Source: CAVPOO01 sp963707015 (GTDB lineage: Bacteria; Pseudomonadota; Gammaproteobacteria; Thiohalobacterales; Thiohalobacteraceae). From it: 64,000 bases of DNA. The position numbers and the translations under genes are program-made. Of this stretch, positions 20,149 through 28,006 are shown piece after piece. The notes below the pieces were generated by a model. It saw only the letters and a list, made by a program, of their open reading frames with translations. It was not told where the DNA came from and searched no databases. The first letter of the stretch is position 1, and each line of letters opens with the position of its first letter. Location of the stretch: NCBI GenBank assembly GCA_963707015.1, contig CAVPOO010000010.1, forward strand, positions 1 through 64,000. Reading direction: 5' to 3'.

Positions 20149-20478
20149 CTACGCGGCGCCGAGAATCAGCTCGTGCTCCAGCATGTCCCCTTCGGTATTC
20201 ATCCGGATGCCGGTGACCTTGGGCAGGCGTGTGAGGATATAACCGGCCATCATCATGCCCAGTTTCTCGTTGTCGGTCTCGAGCGCCGTGAGCAGCTTGT
20301 CGGCCACGATCTGACAGCGATTCACGGGGTCGGGGTTCTCGACCCAGGTCCGACTCATCTGATAGCCCTTGTCCATGTCGCGGTCGAGCCTGGCAAAGAA
20401 CTCATCACCCTCGTCAATGACAAACTGCGGGACCTCGATCCTGTAGGTTTGCTCATCGACAAAAACATTCAGTATCAT
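20149..20478 (-). CDS. Hypothetical protein, 109 aa
   Basis: The start is supported by GGAGACGGTGAG immediately upstream. It is a small acidic protein beginning MILNVFVDEQTYRIEVPQ, with GDEFFARLDRDMDKGYQMSR and a C-terminal hydrophobic stretch (KLGMMMAGYILTRLP). The family is not recognised. It is divergent from the PKHD-type hydroxylase gene at 20540 and first of a two-gene unit with the 117-aa gene. Confidence 0.7.
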   Translation of the reverse strand: MILNVFVDEQTYRIEVPQFVIDEGDEFFARLDRDMDKGYQMSRTWVENPDPVNRCQIVADKLLTALETDNEKLGMMMAGYILTRLPKVTGIRMNTEGDMLEHELILGAA

Positions 20479-20539
20479 CTCACCGTCTCCGTGCTTTCCC
20501 CCGATTCTACCGGCAATCCACTTCGGGAGTCATTGTCAG

Positions 20540-21214
20540 ATGCTGTTGACCATACCCGCCGTGCTGTCCGCGGAACAACTGCGGCACGTACAGGAACTGC
20601 TCGCCGATGCGCCTTTTGTAAACGGCAAACTGTCTGCAGGAAAGCAGGCGGCGCGTGTCAAGCATAACCTGGAACTTGCTTCCGGCGCTGACAAACTGGC
20701 CGCACAGCTGAACAACATCGTCATGGCCAGTCTGGTGCAGCACCCGCTGTACCAGTATGCGGCATTACCGCTGCGCGTAGCCGCCCCCTATTACGCGCGC
20801 TATTCGCCAGGCATGCATTACGGCAGACATATCGATGACCCGATCATGGGTACGGGTGACCATTACCGCTCCGATATCTCGATCAGCATATTCCTGAATG
20901 CGCCCGACACCTACCAGGGCGGCGAACTCGTCATCCATACCGCCTTCGGCAGACAACACATCAAGCTGCCGGCGGGCGATGCCGTGATGTACCCCTCGTC
21001 CAGCCTGCATGAAGTCAGCCCGGTCACCGACGGCGAACGTCTGGTGGCTGTCACCTGGGTACAGAGCCTGGTGCGGGACCCGGCGCAGCGGGAACTCCTC
21101 TATGAGCTGTACCAGGCGCGAGAGACCCTGCTGAGAGACAGGCCCGATGCCGCGGAGACGGCTCAGGTCAGCAATGCCTACGTCAATCTGCTGCGGATGT
21201 GGTCCGAGATCTGA
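20540..21214 (+). CDS. PKHD-type Fe(II)/2-oxoglutarate hydroxylase (PiuC/YbiX family)
   Basis: This is a non-haem iron dioxygenase of 224 residues, close to the family norm. The iron ligands are seen in MHYGRHIDDPI (HxD) and in SSSLHEVSPVTDGERLVAVT, which also holds the 2-oxoglutarate-binding arginine. The signature FLNAPDTYQGGELVI is typical. In other bacteria the gene is often linked to iron-uptake receptors, but none lies nearby here. A strong bidirectional hairpin follows 26 bp after the stop. Confidence 0.9.
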   Translation: MLLTIPAVLSAEQLRHVQELLADAPFVNGKLSAGKQAARVKHNLELASGADKLAAQLNNIVMASLVQHPLYQYAALPLRVAAPYYARYSPGMHYGRHIDDPIMGTGDHYRSDISISIFLNAPDTYQGGELVIHTAFGRQHIKLPAGDAVMYPSSSLHEVSPVTDGERLVAVTWVQSLVRDPAQRELLYELYQARETLLRDRPDAAETAQVSNAYVNLLRMWSEI

Positions 21215-21240
21215 CGCGGGCGGCTGCAAATGAAATGAAA

Positions 21241-21268
21241 AAAAGCCGTGTCTGCAGACACGGCTTTT
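21241..21268. terminator. Bidirectional intrinsic terminator
   Basis: A perfect palindromic stem AAAAGCCGTGTCTG / CAGACACGGCTTTT has A-tracts on one side and T-tracts on the other. It serves the oxygenase gene on the plus strand. Confidence 0.9.
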
Positions 21269-21292
21269 CGGACAACACCGGGCAGCCGCCGG

Positions 21293-21461
21293 CTAGGAGC
21301 CTGTCGGACTTAGTCTGATTCTACTGCGGCGGTGGGAGAGCGGCCCAAAGCCTCCCGCTTTCTCGTTGCGTAGGGCCCACTATGCGCCTCGAAACCGTGA
21401 GGCTTTGTGCTCACTCTCCCACCTGCCTCGTTACGAACCCCTAAGTCCGACAGGCTCCTAG
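21293..21461. mobile_element. MITE-like element, 169 bp, with perfect 21-bp terminal inverted repeats
   Basis: The ends are exact reverse complements: the left end (21293-21313) begins CTAGGAGCCTGTCGGA and the right end (21441-21461) is its mirror. Subterminal pairs continue the symmetry (GGTGGGAGAG with CTCTCCCACC; CAAAGCCTC with GAGGCTTTG), so the whole element can fold as a long hairpin. If CTAG is read as a 4-bp target duplication, the inverted repeats start at GAGCCTG. There is no transposase inside, so it must be mobilised in trans. The right edge contains the stop codon of the 67-aa gene. Confidence 0.88.
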
Positions 21462-21661
21462 CTATGCGACCCCTTGTCGGAGTGCGCCAGGTCCACGACC
21501 TTCATCGCCATATCCCTGTATTCCTGGCGAAAGTGATGCAGCGGGTGACCTTCCGGCGCAACGAAGTATTCTTCCGGCGTGACGCCGTGCTCATGCTCAT
21601 ACGCGATGAACTTCTTCTGCATATCCAACATTTTCTTAATTAATTCAGTTCTTTCGCTCAT
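21458..21661 (-). CDS. Small protein (67 aa) next to the DsrC paralogue
   Basis: The ATG at 21661 (MSERTELIKKMLDMQKKF) follows GGAGATGAGAAAG and is preferred over the in-frame ATG at 21691. The protein is helical and His-rich at its end, with a middle segment GVTPEEYFVAPEGHPLHHF. The stop codon lies inside the CTAG at the edge of the MITE, so the element inserted exactly at the end of the gene. No family is recognised. It sits downstream of the cysteine-less DsrC paralogue on the same strand. Confidence 0.75.
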   Translation of the reverse strand: MSERTELIKKMLDMQKKFIAYEHEHGVTPEEYFVAPEGHPLHHFRQEYRDMAMKVVDLAHSDKGSHS

Positions 21662-21785
21662 CTTTCTCATCTCCTGCTTTAGATTGCGCAAATGGATCCA
21701 TCAATCTCGCTGAGGCGACTATACCGTCCCGCTCGCGGACGCGCCTATATCCCAAAAGGACAAATGGCGCGGTTCTTGAGGCAGA

Positions 21786-22124
21786 TCAATAACCACCCTT
21801 GCGCCGGCTTTCCGGAAGCCCGGCGATCCTGCCGCCCTGCTTGCTTGGCATGAGCGGAAACAGATCATACATGTCCTTGCTGCTCAGCTTGGCGCCCCAC
21901 TGTTTGCCAATGTCCTTGAGGATGGTGCGCTCGTTGGGCTGATTACCCGCATGATTGTAGTACTGGTCGCGCAGGTAATTGATCACGTCCCAGTGCTTTT
22001 CTGTCAGGGTAATACCTTCCTTTTCCGCCAGCTGCCCGGCCAGTGCCTCGCTCCAGTCCTCGGCATTGGCCAGGTAGCCGCTGTCCGTCATCTCAATGGT
22101 TTTGCCTTCAAACTCAATTGCCAT
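21786..22124 (-). CDS. DsrC/TusE-family protein lacking both C-terminal cysteines (RspA-like)
   Basis: This 112-residue DsrC paralogue has the fold-specific block LTEKHWDVINYLRDQYYN near residue 40 and a C-terminal arm ending GGRIAGLPESRRKGGY. Neither the penultimate cysteine (CysA) nor the upstream cysteine (CysB) is present, so it cannot carry sulfur as DsrC does. In the DsrC superfamily, such Cys-less members are grouped as RspA (regulatory sulfur-related). A good AGGGGAGAA site precedes ATG 22124. It lies in the minus-strand group divergent from dsrA, after the Cas6-like gene. Confidence 0.88.
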   Translation of the reverse strand: MAIEFEGKTIEMTDSGYLANAEDWSEALAGQLAEKEGITLTEKHWDVINYLRDQYYNHAGNQPNERTILKDIGKQWGAKLSSKDMYDLFPLMPSKQGGRIAGLPESRRKGGY

Positions 22125-22216
22125 TGTTCTCCCCTTGGCCTGTAAGAATTCAGCTAATCAAAATGTACGGGAACCCGAACAGTCGCCCGCTACGGGTATT
22201 CCACAGCCGGCGTATT

Positions 22217-22900
22217 CTAGTGTGTTTCCTTGACGGGTTTAATCCCCTTATGGGGAATAAACAGGCCAAAGCCCATTTTCTGGCCCGAACCTATGCCCTT
22301 CTGCTGCAGGAGCACCGACTGCTCGGGTTCCAGGTCCGCCACCATCACGGCGCGTGTCCGAATCGTGCCCTCCGGCGTCCGGAAGCAATGCTCCTTGCCA
22401 CACATCAGTTTGCGCACATCCAGCCCCAGCGCCGCGAACTCCTCTATCACCCGGCGCAGAAACGCCTCCTCATCGGCGTCATCCTCGATGACGACGTAGC
22501 GGGCAAACAGCGTGGACAGCGAGCTCAGCTTTTTCACGTCCGCCGCGCCCACGGTCAGGCTGTGACCCTGGATATCGAGTTCGACCCCTTCCAGCTCACG
22601 CGCCTGCCCGATCCGGTCTTTCGGCATGCGCAGCATCATGCGCGCCCGGCGCGAAAGATGCAGCAAGGCCGTCTCGGAATCCTCGGGACGGTACCAGCCG
22701 TTGCCGGATTCCGCGCCATGAATCAGATGGACGCCCGCACCCGGCTCGTCCGCCAGCCACGGCAACGCCTGGCGGATCGCGCGCGACAGACTGTACGCAT
22801 GATCGATCGGCAGCGCGCGGCAGCGGATCCGGTAGCTGAGATCAACCACGTCATCGGGCACCTGGTAGCCCGACTTTTTTCCCTCATCTTGCCAATACAT
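22217..22900 (-). CDS. Cas6/Cmx6-like RAMP-superfamily protein, orphan
   Basis: This 227-residue protein resembles the Cmx6 (type I-MYXAN) branch of Cas6 CRISPR-RNA endonucleases. Supporting segments are the N-terminal VPDDVVDLSYRIRCRALPID with His34 in the position of a possible catalytic histidine, the HLIHGAESGNGWYRPED block, LSTLFARYVV, and the glycine-rich loop GSGQKMGFGLFIPHKGIKP near the C-terminus. No CRISPR repeats or other cas genes are visible in the window, so a role in crRNA processing is not implied; an RNA-binding or RNA-cleaving role is an inference. It lies between a 63-aa gene and the Cys-less DsrC paralogue, divergent from dsrA. Confidence 0.75.
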   Translation of the reverse strand: MYWQDEGKKSGYQVPDDVVDLSYRIRCRALPIDHAYSLSRAIRQALPWLADEPGAGVHLIHGAESGNGWYRPEDSETALLHLSRRARMMLRMPKDRIGQARELEGVELDIQGHSLTVGAADVKKLSSLSTLFARYVVIEDDADEEAFLRRVIEEFAALGLDVRKLMCGKEHCFRTPEGTIRTRAVMVADLEPEQSVLLQQKGIGSGQKMGFGLFIPHKGIKPVKETH

Positions 22901-22931
22901 TTAACTGACCTCGCTTGCGCCGGGAGAGCGC

Positions 22932-23123
22932 CTACCGCGGTGCGGCGTAGAACGCGGCTTCGAGCCGATTCTCCCAGTCTTCCGGTGTGTCCTGGAAAGG
23001 CGGCCTGACATCGATGCGAAAAAACATCTCGCCAGCCCTGGCCCGTTCCTGGACCTTTTCGATCAAGCCCGCAAAGGAGTCGAGCTGGTGTTCCTGGAGC
23101 AATATTTCGCTGAGCCAGAGCAT
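22932..23123 (-). CDS. Small protein (63 aa) upstream of the Cas6-like gene
   Basis: This acidic, amphipathic protein begins MLWLSEILLQEHQLDSFAGL and contains FRIDVRPPFQDTPEDWENRL. It lies 31 bp upstream of the Cas6-like gene and 34 bp downstream of the TauD-like gene, so the three are probably co-transcribed. Motifs are absent. The C-terminal half could be a short partner or binding protein, but nothing in the sequence shows this directly. Confidence 0.6.
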   Translation of the reverse strand: MLWLSEILLQEHQLDSFAGLIEKVQERARAGEMFFRIDVRPPFQDTPEDWENRLEAAFYAAPR

Positions 23124-23157
23124 AAGACCATTCCGTCAATGCAGTGAGTGAAGGGCA

Positions 23158-24105
23158 TCAGGGCGTGAAAATATCACCCAGATCCGTGCCGCTCACCCGG
23201 TCATAGTAGCGAGCCCGGTACAACAGCCGCGTCTGCCCCGCAGCGGGTGAATCCTCGAATGCCGCTCGACTGTGCAGCACATTATTGCAAATCACACCCT
23301 GGCCCGGCACTAGCCGATAGTGATACATATAGGGACAGCCATTTGCCCACAGATCCTGCAGAAACAACACCGCCGCCTGCGTATCCGGGTTATCTTTCCA
23401 GTGAATATTGCGCATCCGCGCGCTATAACGCATATGGAGGTTCCCGGTCCCGATTTCAACCGAAAACACCGGGCCGGTCTCGGCACCGCGTATCTCGACA
23501 CCCCCTTCGACGTTCGGCGGGATCGTCATGGCATCCGGCTGCATCAGCGCGGCGATGTACCGCGGGTTCTCGTCACGCAGCAGGATATAGGCGATCTCAT
23601 GATCGAGAAACTGGTTTTCTCCCCCTCGCCAGGCGTCCGTTACACAGTGCATGAGAATCCCCCGGATACGCTGTTGCGGCGCGTTGTAATAGCCGTCTGT
23701 ATGCCAGTTCAGCCGCCGGTTGGTGTAGGGGATGTAGTCGCGCTGACGCCGCGCCGCCGTGACCTGCAGGCTGGTGATACTGTCCTCATCGGCGTACAGA
23801 TTGCTGTCAAGGTGTACCAGCCCGAAGCGACGACCCAGCGCGCGCACCGCCGCCTTGCCCGCCACGCATGCCCGCCCGAGATCGTAGAGTGCCATGTTCG
23901 TCTTGCCGCAAAGGCGCACCACCGCGCGGTATTCGGCCTCGGAAACATCGCCCGGATCGGCAATCCGCACCAGCAGGGACGACACCTCGGTCGGGTAGTC
24001 CTGGAGCTTCTGTTCCCGCCATGCCTGATACGCCGCCTCGTCGCCCGGGAGGAAGGGGTTGCGAGCCGCGCTGTCACATGCTGCGGGTGAGCCTGCTGAT
24101 GTCAT
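23158..24105 (-). CDS. TauD/TfdA-family Fe(II)/2-oxoglutarate dioxygenase
   Basis: This is a predicted oxygenase of 315 residues. The iron site is visible as WHTDGYYNAP (HxD) near residue 135 and CNNVLHSRAAFED near 275, with the 2-oxoglutarate arginine in RLLYRARYYDR. TauD relatives often attack sulfonates or other organic acids, but the substrate here is not determined. Being first in the minus-strand group divergent from dsrA suggests a link to sulfur metabolism, as an inference from position only. Confidence 0.85.
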   Translation of the reverse strand: MTSAGSPAACDSAARNPFLPGDEAAYQAWREQKLQDYPTEVSSLLVRIADPGDVSEAEYRAVVRLCGKTNMALYDLGRACVAGKAAVRALGRRFGLVHLDSNLYADEDSITSLQVTAARRQRDYIPYTNRRLNWHTDGYYNAPQQRIRGILMHCVTDAWRGGENQFLDHEIAYILLRDENPRYIAALMQPDAMTIPPNVEGGVEIRGAETGPVFSVEIGTGNLHMRYSARMRNIHWKDNPDTQAAVLFLQDLWANGCPYMYHYRLVPGQGVICNNVLHSRAAFEDSPAAGQTRLLYRARYYDRVSGTDLGDIFTP

Positions 24106-24594
24106 TCTCGGATTGCCTCATCTGTCGCCGGGCTGTTCAGTGTAGCCTGTCTCGCGCGATCCGCGTATCGGTGCCCACACCGGTGGCAACGTCGGGCCGA
24201 ACGGGGTTCCCACTGCCGGCAAAACCGGATAGATTGTACTGATGCGTTTATAAGCATTTAATTATACTTGATTTCTGCGTCAAAGGCGTGTTTTCGGACC
24301 GGCGCGCCGCCGCAAGCGGCGCCGTTTTCACTTTACCAGACTATCCCGTTTGAGATAGGCTATCGCACCCTGCACACCCCAAGGGTAGGGTATTCTCAGC
24401 GGTTTCAGACTCCTAGACTTCCAACCACGGAAGAAAGTGCGCTGAGGCAGGTCTGAACACCCTGTAACGGGGTTTACTTTCAGGCATACTCAGCAGGATT
24501 TTTGCGACCCGGACGCTCCCTGCTCACGATGAGCACGGTGGACGGTCCGGCAGGACCAGAACCCGCCATTCCTAATTTGATGAAGGAGACACAC
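24106..24594. promoter_or_regulatory. Divergent regulatory region between the TauD-like gene and dsrA
   Basis: About 490 bp without a gene. An AT-rich segment lies at 24241-24275, and an A/T-poor segment with short inverted repeats follows: CTATC-N8-GATAG near 24333-24350 and AACACCCTG-TAA-CGGGGTTT near 24457-24476. The Shine-Dalgarno AAGGAG at 24583-24588 fixes the dsrA start at 24595. I cannot place the promoter with confidence. The dsr operon promoter is expected here. Confidence 0.5.
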
Positions 24595-25857
24595 ATGGCC
24601 GACAAGCACCATGACACTCCGATGCTGGATGAACTCGAGAACGGCCCCTGGCCGAGCTTCGTATCCGGTATCAAGAGACTGCGTGACCAACACCAAGATG
24701 CGCGCATCCGTGGCGTAGCCAACTCGCTGTTGGGCCAGCTGGAGCATTCGTACGAAACCCGCAAGGGCTACTGGAAAGGCGGCACGGTTTCCGTGTTTGG
24801 GTACGGCGGCGGCATCATCCCGCGTTTCTCGGAAGTTGGCAGCGCCTTCCCCGAGTCGAAAGAGTTTCACACCCTCCGCGTGCAGCCGCCACCCGGCAAC
24901 TATTACACCACCGACATTCTGCGCAAGCTGGGCGACAGCTGGGAAAAATGGGGTTCCGGACTGCAGACCTTCCACGGCCAGACCGGCAACATCATGTTTA
25001 TCGGTACCACCACCGAGAACACCCAGCACTTCTTCGACGAGATCAACGAGTACGGCTGGGATCTCGGCGGTGCCGGCCCCTGCGTGCGTACGGGCATGTC
25101 CTGCGTAGGCGCGGCGCGCTGCGAAATGTCCTGCTGCAGCGAACACGCCATTCACCGCAATATCCTCAACAACTTCACCGACGACGTGCATCGTCCGGCC
25201 CTGCCCTACAAGTTCAAGTTCAAGGTCTCGGGCTGCCCGAATGACTGCCAGAACGCGATCGAGCGGTCCGACTTCGCCATCATCGGTACCTGGCGGGACG
25301 ACATGAAGGTGGACCAGGGCGAGTTCAAGGCCTATGTCAGCGAAAAGGGCCGGCAGCATGTCATCGACAACATTATCACGCGCTGTCCGACCCAGGCCCT
25401 GGCGCTGAATGACGACGACACACTGGCCGTCGACAACCGTAACTGCGTGCGCTGCATGCACTGCCTGAATGTCGTCCCGAAGGCACTGTCGCCGGGAGAT
25501 GACAGGGGCGTAACCATCCTTATCGGCGGCAAGCGCACCCTCAAGATCGGTGACCTCATGGGCACGGTCATTGTGCCCTTCTGGAAGATGGAAACCGAAG
25601 AGGATTACGAGCGGATCAACGAGCTTGCCGAAGAGATCATCGATTTCTGGGCCGAAAACGGCCTCGAACATGAACGCTGCGGTGAAATGATCGAGCGCAT
25701 CGGACTGGTCAATTTCCTCGAAGGGATAGGCGTCGAGCCCGACCCCAACATGGTCGCCCACCCGCGTCAAAGCTCCTACGTGCGGATGGATGGCTGGGAT
25801 GAAGAGGCCGAGAAGTGGTTCGAACGCAAGATCGAGGAGAGGCAGGCCGCCGGCTGA
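24595..25857 (+). CDS. dsrA: Reverse-type dissimilatory sulfite reductase, alpha subunit
   Basis: With DsrB this cytoplasmic sirohaem enzyme oxidises DsrC-bound sulfur towards sulfite. It has 420 residues, near the Allochromatium length. Visible sites are the sirohaem/4Fe-4S cysteines in SCVGAARCEMSCCSEH near residue 170 and SGCPNDCQNAI near 215, and an inserted ferredoxin-type segment with CPTQAL and NCVRCMHCLNVVPKAL near 265-300. The ATG at 24595 (MADKHHDTPMLDELENGPW) has AAGGAG 6 bp upstream. Linkage to dsrEFH and dsrL identifies the oxidative type. A perfect hairpin follows before dsrB. Confidence 0.98.
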   Translation: MADKHHDTPMLDELENGPWPSFVSGIKRLRDQHQDARIRGVANSLLGQLEHSYETRKGYWKGGTVSVFGYGGGIIPRFSEVGSAFPESKEFHTLRVQPPPGNYYTTDILRKLGDSWEKWGSGLQTFHGQTGNIMFIGTTTENTQHFFDEINEYGWDLGGAGPCVRTGMSCVGAARCEMSCCSEHAIHRNILNNFTDDVHRPALPYKFKFKVSGCPNDCQNAIERSDFAIIGTWRDDMKVDQGEFKAYVSEKGRQHVIDNIITRCPTQALALNDDDTLAVDNRNCVRCMHCLNVVPKALSPGDDRGVTILIGGKRTLKIGDLMGTVIVPFWKMETEEDYERINELAEEIIDFWAENGLEHERCGEMIERIGLVNFLEGIGVEPDPNMVAHPRQSSYVRMDGWDEEAEKWFERKIEERQAAG

Positions 25858-25883
25858 CCAGCCCCAGTGTTAATCTCGCAGCG

Positions 25884-25915
25884 CATGCCGGAGCAGTCTG
25901 CACCGCTCCGGCATG
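25884..25915 (+). other. Perfect hairpin between dsrA and dsrB
   Basis: An 11-bp perfect stem, CATGCCGGAGC / GCTCCGGCATG, encloses a 10-nt loop. No T-run follows, so it is more likely an mRNA-stability or processing structure than a terminator. Confidence 0.8.
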
Positions 25916-25960
25916 ACAGCCAGTTAATCTGAATTTGAATTAGTGAGTCAGGAGAGAGAC

Positions 25961-27037
25961 ATGGCAAAACAAGAGATGCGCCAGCCGATCGAATCCGGTT
26001 GCCCGGACGGCTTTCAGTACATGCATCCGGTGATGCGCAGGAACTACGGGCAGTGGAAATATCACACCCATCCGCGCCCCGGCGTGTTAATGCACGAGGC
26101 GCACAGTGGCGACCAGATCTGGACCGTGAAGGTCGGAACGCAGCGTATTCTGGATATTTTCACCCTGCGCAAACTGTGCGATATCGGCGATCAGTTTGCC
26201 GACGGTTTTATACGCTTCACGCTGCGCAGTAACCTCGAATACATGGTAACCGACGAGGCCAAGGTGGAGCCGCTGATCAAGGCTGTCGAGGACGCCGGCT
26301 TTATCGTCGGTGGCACGGCCAACTCCATCTCGGCAATCTCGCACACCCAGGGCTGGCTGCACTGCGACATTCCCGGCACCGACGCCTCCGGCGTCGTCAA
26401 GTCCATGATGGACGAACTGATCGACGACTTTAAGAACTGTCGCATGCCGAACCGGGTACACATCACCACTTCGTGCTGCCAGATCAACTGCGGTGGTCAG
26501 GGCGATATCGCCATCAATGTGCAGCACACCAAGCCACCGAAGATCAATCACAACCTGGTGTCCAATGTGTGCGAACGACCTTCCGTGGTGGCGCGCTGCC
26601 CCGTGGCAGCCATTCGCCCGGCGCTGGTGAACGGCAAGCCGTCGCTGGAAGTCGACGAGAAGAAGTGCATCTGTTGCGGTGCCTGCTATCCACCCTGTCC
26701 GCCGATGCAGATCAACGACGCCGAGCACACCAAGCTGGCTATCTGGGTAGGTGGTAACCACTCCAACGCCCGCAGCAAACCGACCTTCCAGAAACTGGTT
26801 GCCGCCGGTATCCCGAACAATCCGCCACGCTGGCCGGAAGCAACGGCCATCGTCAAGCAGATCCTCAAGGCCTACCGAGAGGATGCCCGGGACTGGGAGC
26901 GCATCAACGACTGGATTGAGCGGATTGGCTGGCCACGGTTTTTCGAGGTCACCGGCCTGCCCTTCACCAAGTACCATGTCGACAACTGGCGTGGCGCACG
27001 GAACAGCCTGAACGCATCGACTCACATCCGATTCTGA
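25961..27037 (+). CDS. dsrB: Reverse-type dissimilatory sulfite reductase, beta subunit
   Basis: This is the sirohaem-carrying partner of DsrA, with 358 residues. Key segments are the cluster cysteines TTSCCQINCGGQGDIAIN near residue 170 and VCERPSVVARCPVAAIRP near 205, then a ferredoxin-like insert KKCICCGACYPPCPPMQ near 235. The ATG at 25961 follows CAGGAGAGAGAC; a near upstream ATG at 25943 is unlikely. The gene lies 103 bp after dsrA. About 145 bp of short inverted repeats separate it from dsrE. Confidence 0.98.
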   Translation: MAKQEMRQPIESGCPDGFQYMHPVMRRNYGQWKYHTHPRPGVLMHEAHSGDQIWTVKVGTQRILDIFTLRKLCDIGDQFADGFIRFTLRSNLEYMVTDEAKVEPLIKAVEDAGFIVGGTANSISAISHTQGWLHCDIPGTDASGVVKSMMDELIDDFKNCRMPNRVHITTSCCQINCGGQGDIAINVQHTKPPKINHNLVSNVCERPSVVARCPVAAIRPALVNGKPSLEVDEKKCICCGACYPPCPPMQINDAEHTKLAIWVGGNHSNARSKPTFQKLVAAGIPNNPPRWPEATAIVKQILKAYREDARDWERINDWIERIGWPRFFEVTGLPFTKYHVDNWRGARNSLNASTHIRF

Positions 27038-27182
27038 TCTGGGTCAAGGCCGGACCGGCCTCCAGGCGGTATCCTTTGCGGGTTCCGGCAGCGTCCATCG
27101 AAGCACATGCAGTGTGCGGGCGCTCCGGGACCTGCGAAGGCGGATGTTGAATCTTGCAAAGACTGAAAAGGATGTGAGTGGT

Positions 27183-27575
27183 ATGAAACTGTCTGTGATG
27201 GTTAATGAAGGGCCCTACCAGCACCAATCGTCTGACAGTGCGCTTCAGTTTACGAAGGCCGCCCTGGAAAAGGGACACGAAATCTTCCGTGTCTTTTTCT
27301 ACCACGACGGCGTGAACAATGGGACGCGCCTCGGCGTACCCCCTCAGGACGACCGCAACATCACCCAGCAGTGGAGCGAGCTTGCGGAAAAACACGATCT
27401 TGATCTGGTGGTATGCGTGGCGGCTGCCCAAAGGCGCGGGATCCTCGATGCGGACGAAATGAAGCGCCACGGGAAGGATGCCAACAACATTGCGCCAGGC
27501 TTCCGGATCTCCGGGCTGGGGCAATTGATCGAGGCAGGCATTCAGGCGGAGCGCCTGGTGGTGTTCGGAGATTAG
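27183..27575 (+). CDS. dsrE: Sulfurtransferase subunit DsrE
   Basis: This is the active subunit of the DsrE2F2H2 hexamer, which passes sulfur to DsrC. At 130 residues the length equals that of the A. vinosum protein. The conserved sulfur-carrying cysteine is at position 78, in DLVVCVAAAQRRG. The ATG at 27183 (MKLSVMVNEGPY) is preceded by AAAGGATG; an upstream in-frame start at 27114 would add unrelated residues. dsrF follows after 11 bp. Confidence 0.96.
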   Translation: MKLSVMVNEGPYQHQSSDSALQFTKAALEKGHEIFRVFFYHDGVNNGTRLGVPPQDDRNITQQWSELAEKHDLDLVVCVAAAQRRGILDADEMKRHGKDANNIAPGFRISGLGQLIEAGIQAERLVVFGD

Positions 27576-27586
27576 GGGGAGCTTAT

Positions 27587-27994
27587 ATGTCGCAAACCAA
27601 GAAGTTTCTGTATGTCAACCGCAAGGCCCCGTACGGCACGATTTACCCCCTGGAATCGCTGGAGGTGGTATTGATTGGCGCCGCGTTCGAACAGGACGTG
27701 AGCCTGGCCTTCGTGGACGATGGTGTGTATGAGCTCACCAAGGGGCAGGATACGAAAGGGATCGGGATGAAGAATTTCTCGCCCACCTACAGCGCCCTGG
27801 GTGACTACGAGGTAACCCGTATTTACATCGAGAAAGAATCTCTCGATGCACGTGGTCTGACCGTCGATGATCTGCAGGCGCTCACCTGGGAAGACGAAGA
27901 CGACGACTGGGCGGAGAAGGATTCCATCCATGTTGTCAGCGCGAAAGAACTTGCAGAGATCATGGACGCGCAGGACGTCATACTGAGTTTCTAG
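27587..27994 (+). CDS. dsrF: Sulfurtransferase subunit DsrF
   Basis: This DsrE-fold subunit of the DsrEFH complex has 135 residues. It begins MSQTKKFLYVNRKAPYGTIY and contains EVVLIGAAFEQDVSLAFVDD, typical of the family. It carries no cysteine, as expected for a structural rather than catalytic role. The ATG at 27587 follows TAGGGGGAGC. dsrH begins 12 bp after its stop. Confidence 0.95.
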   Translation: MSQTKKFLYVNRKAPYGTIYPLESLEVVLIGAAFEQDVSLAFVDDGVYELTKGQDTKGIGMKNFSPTYSALGDYEVTRIYIEKESLDARGLTVDDLQALTWEDEDDDWAEKDSIHVVSAKELAEIMDAQDVILSF

Positions 27995-28006
27995 GGGACG
28001 AGATCG

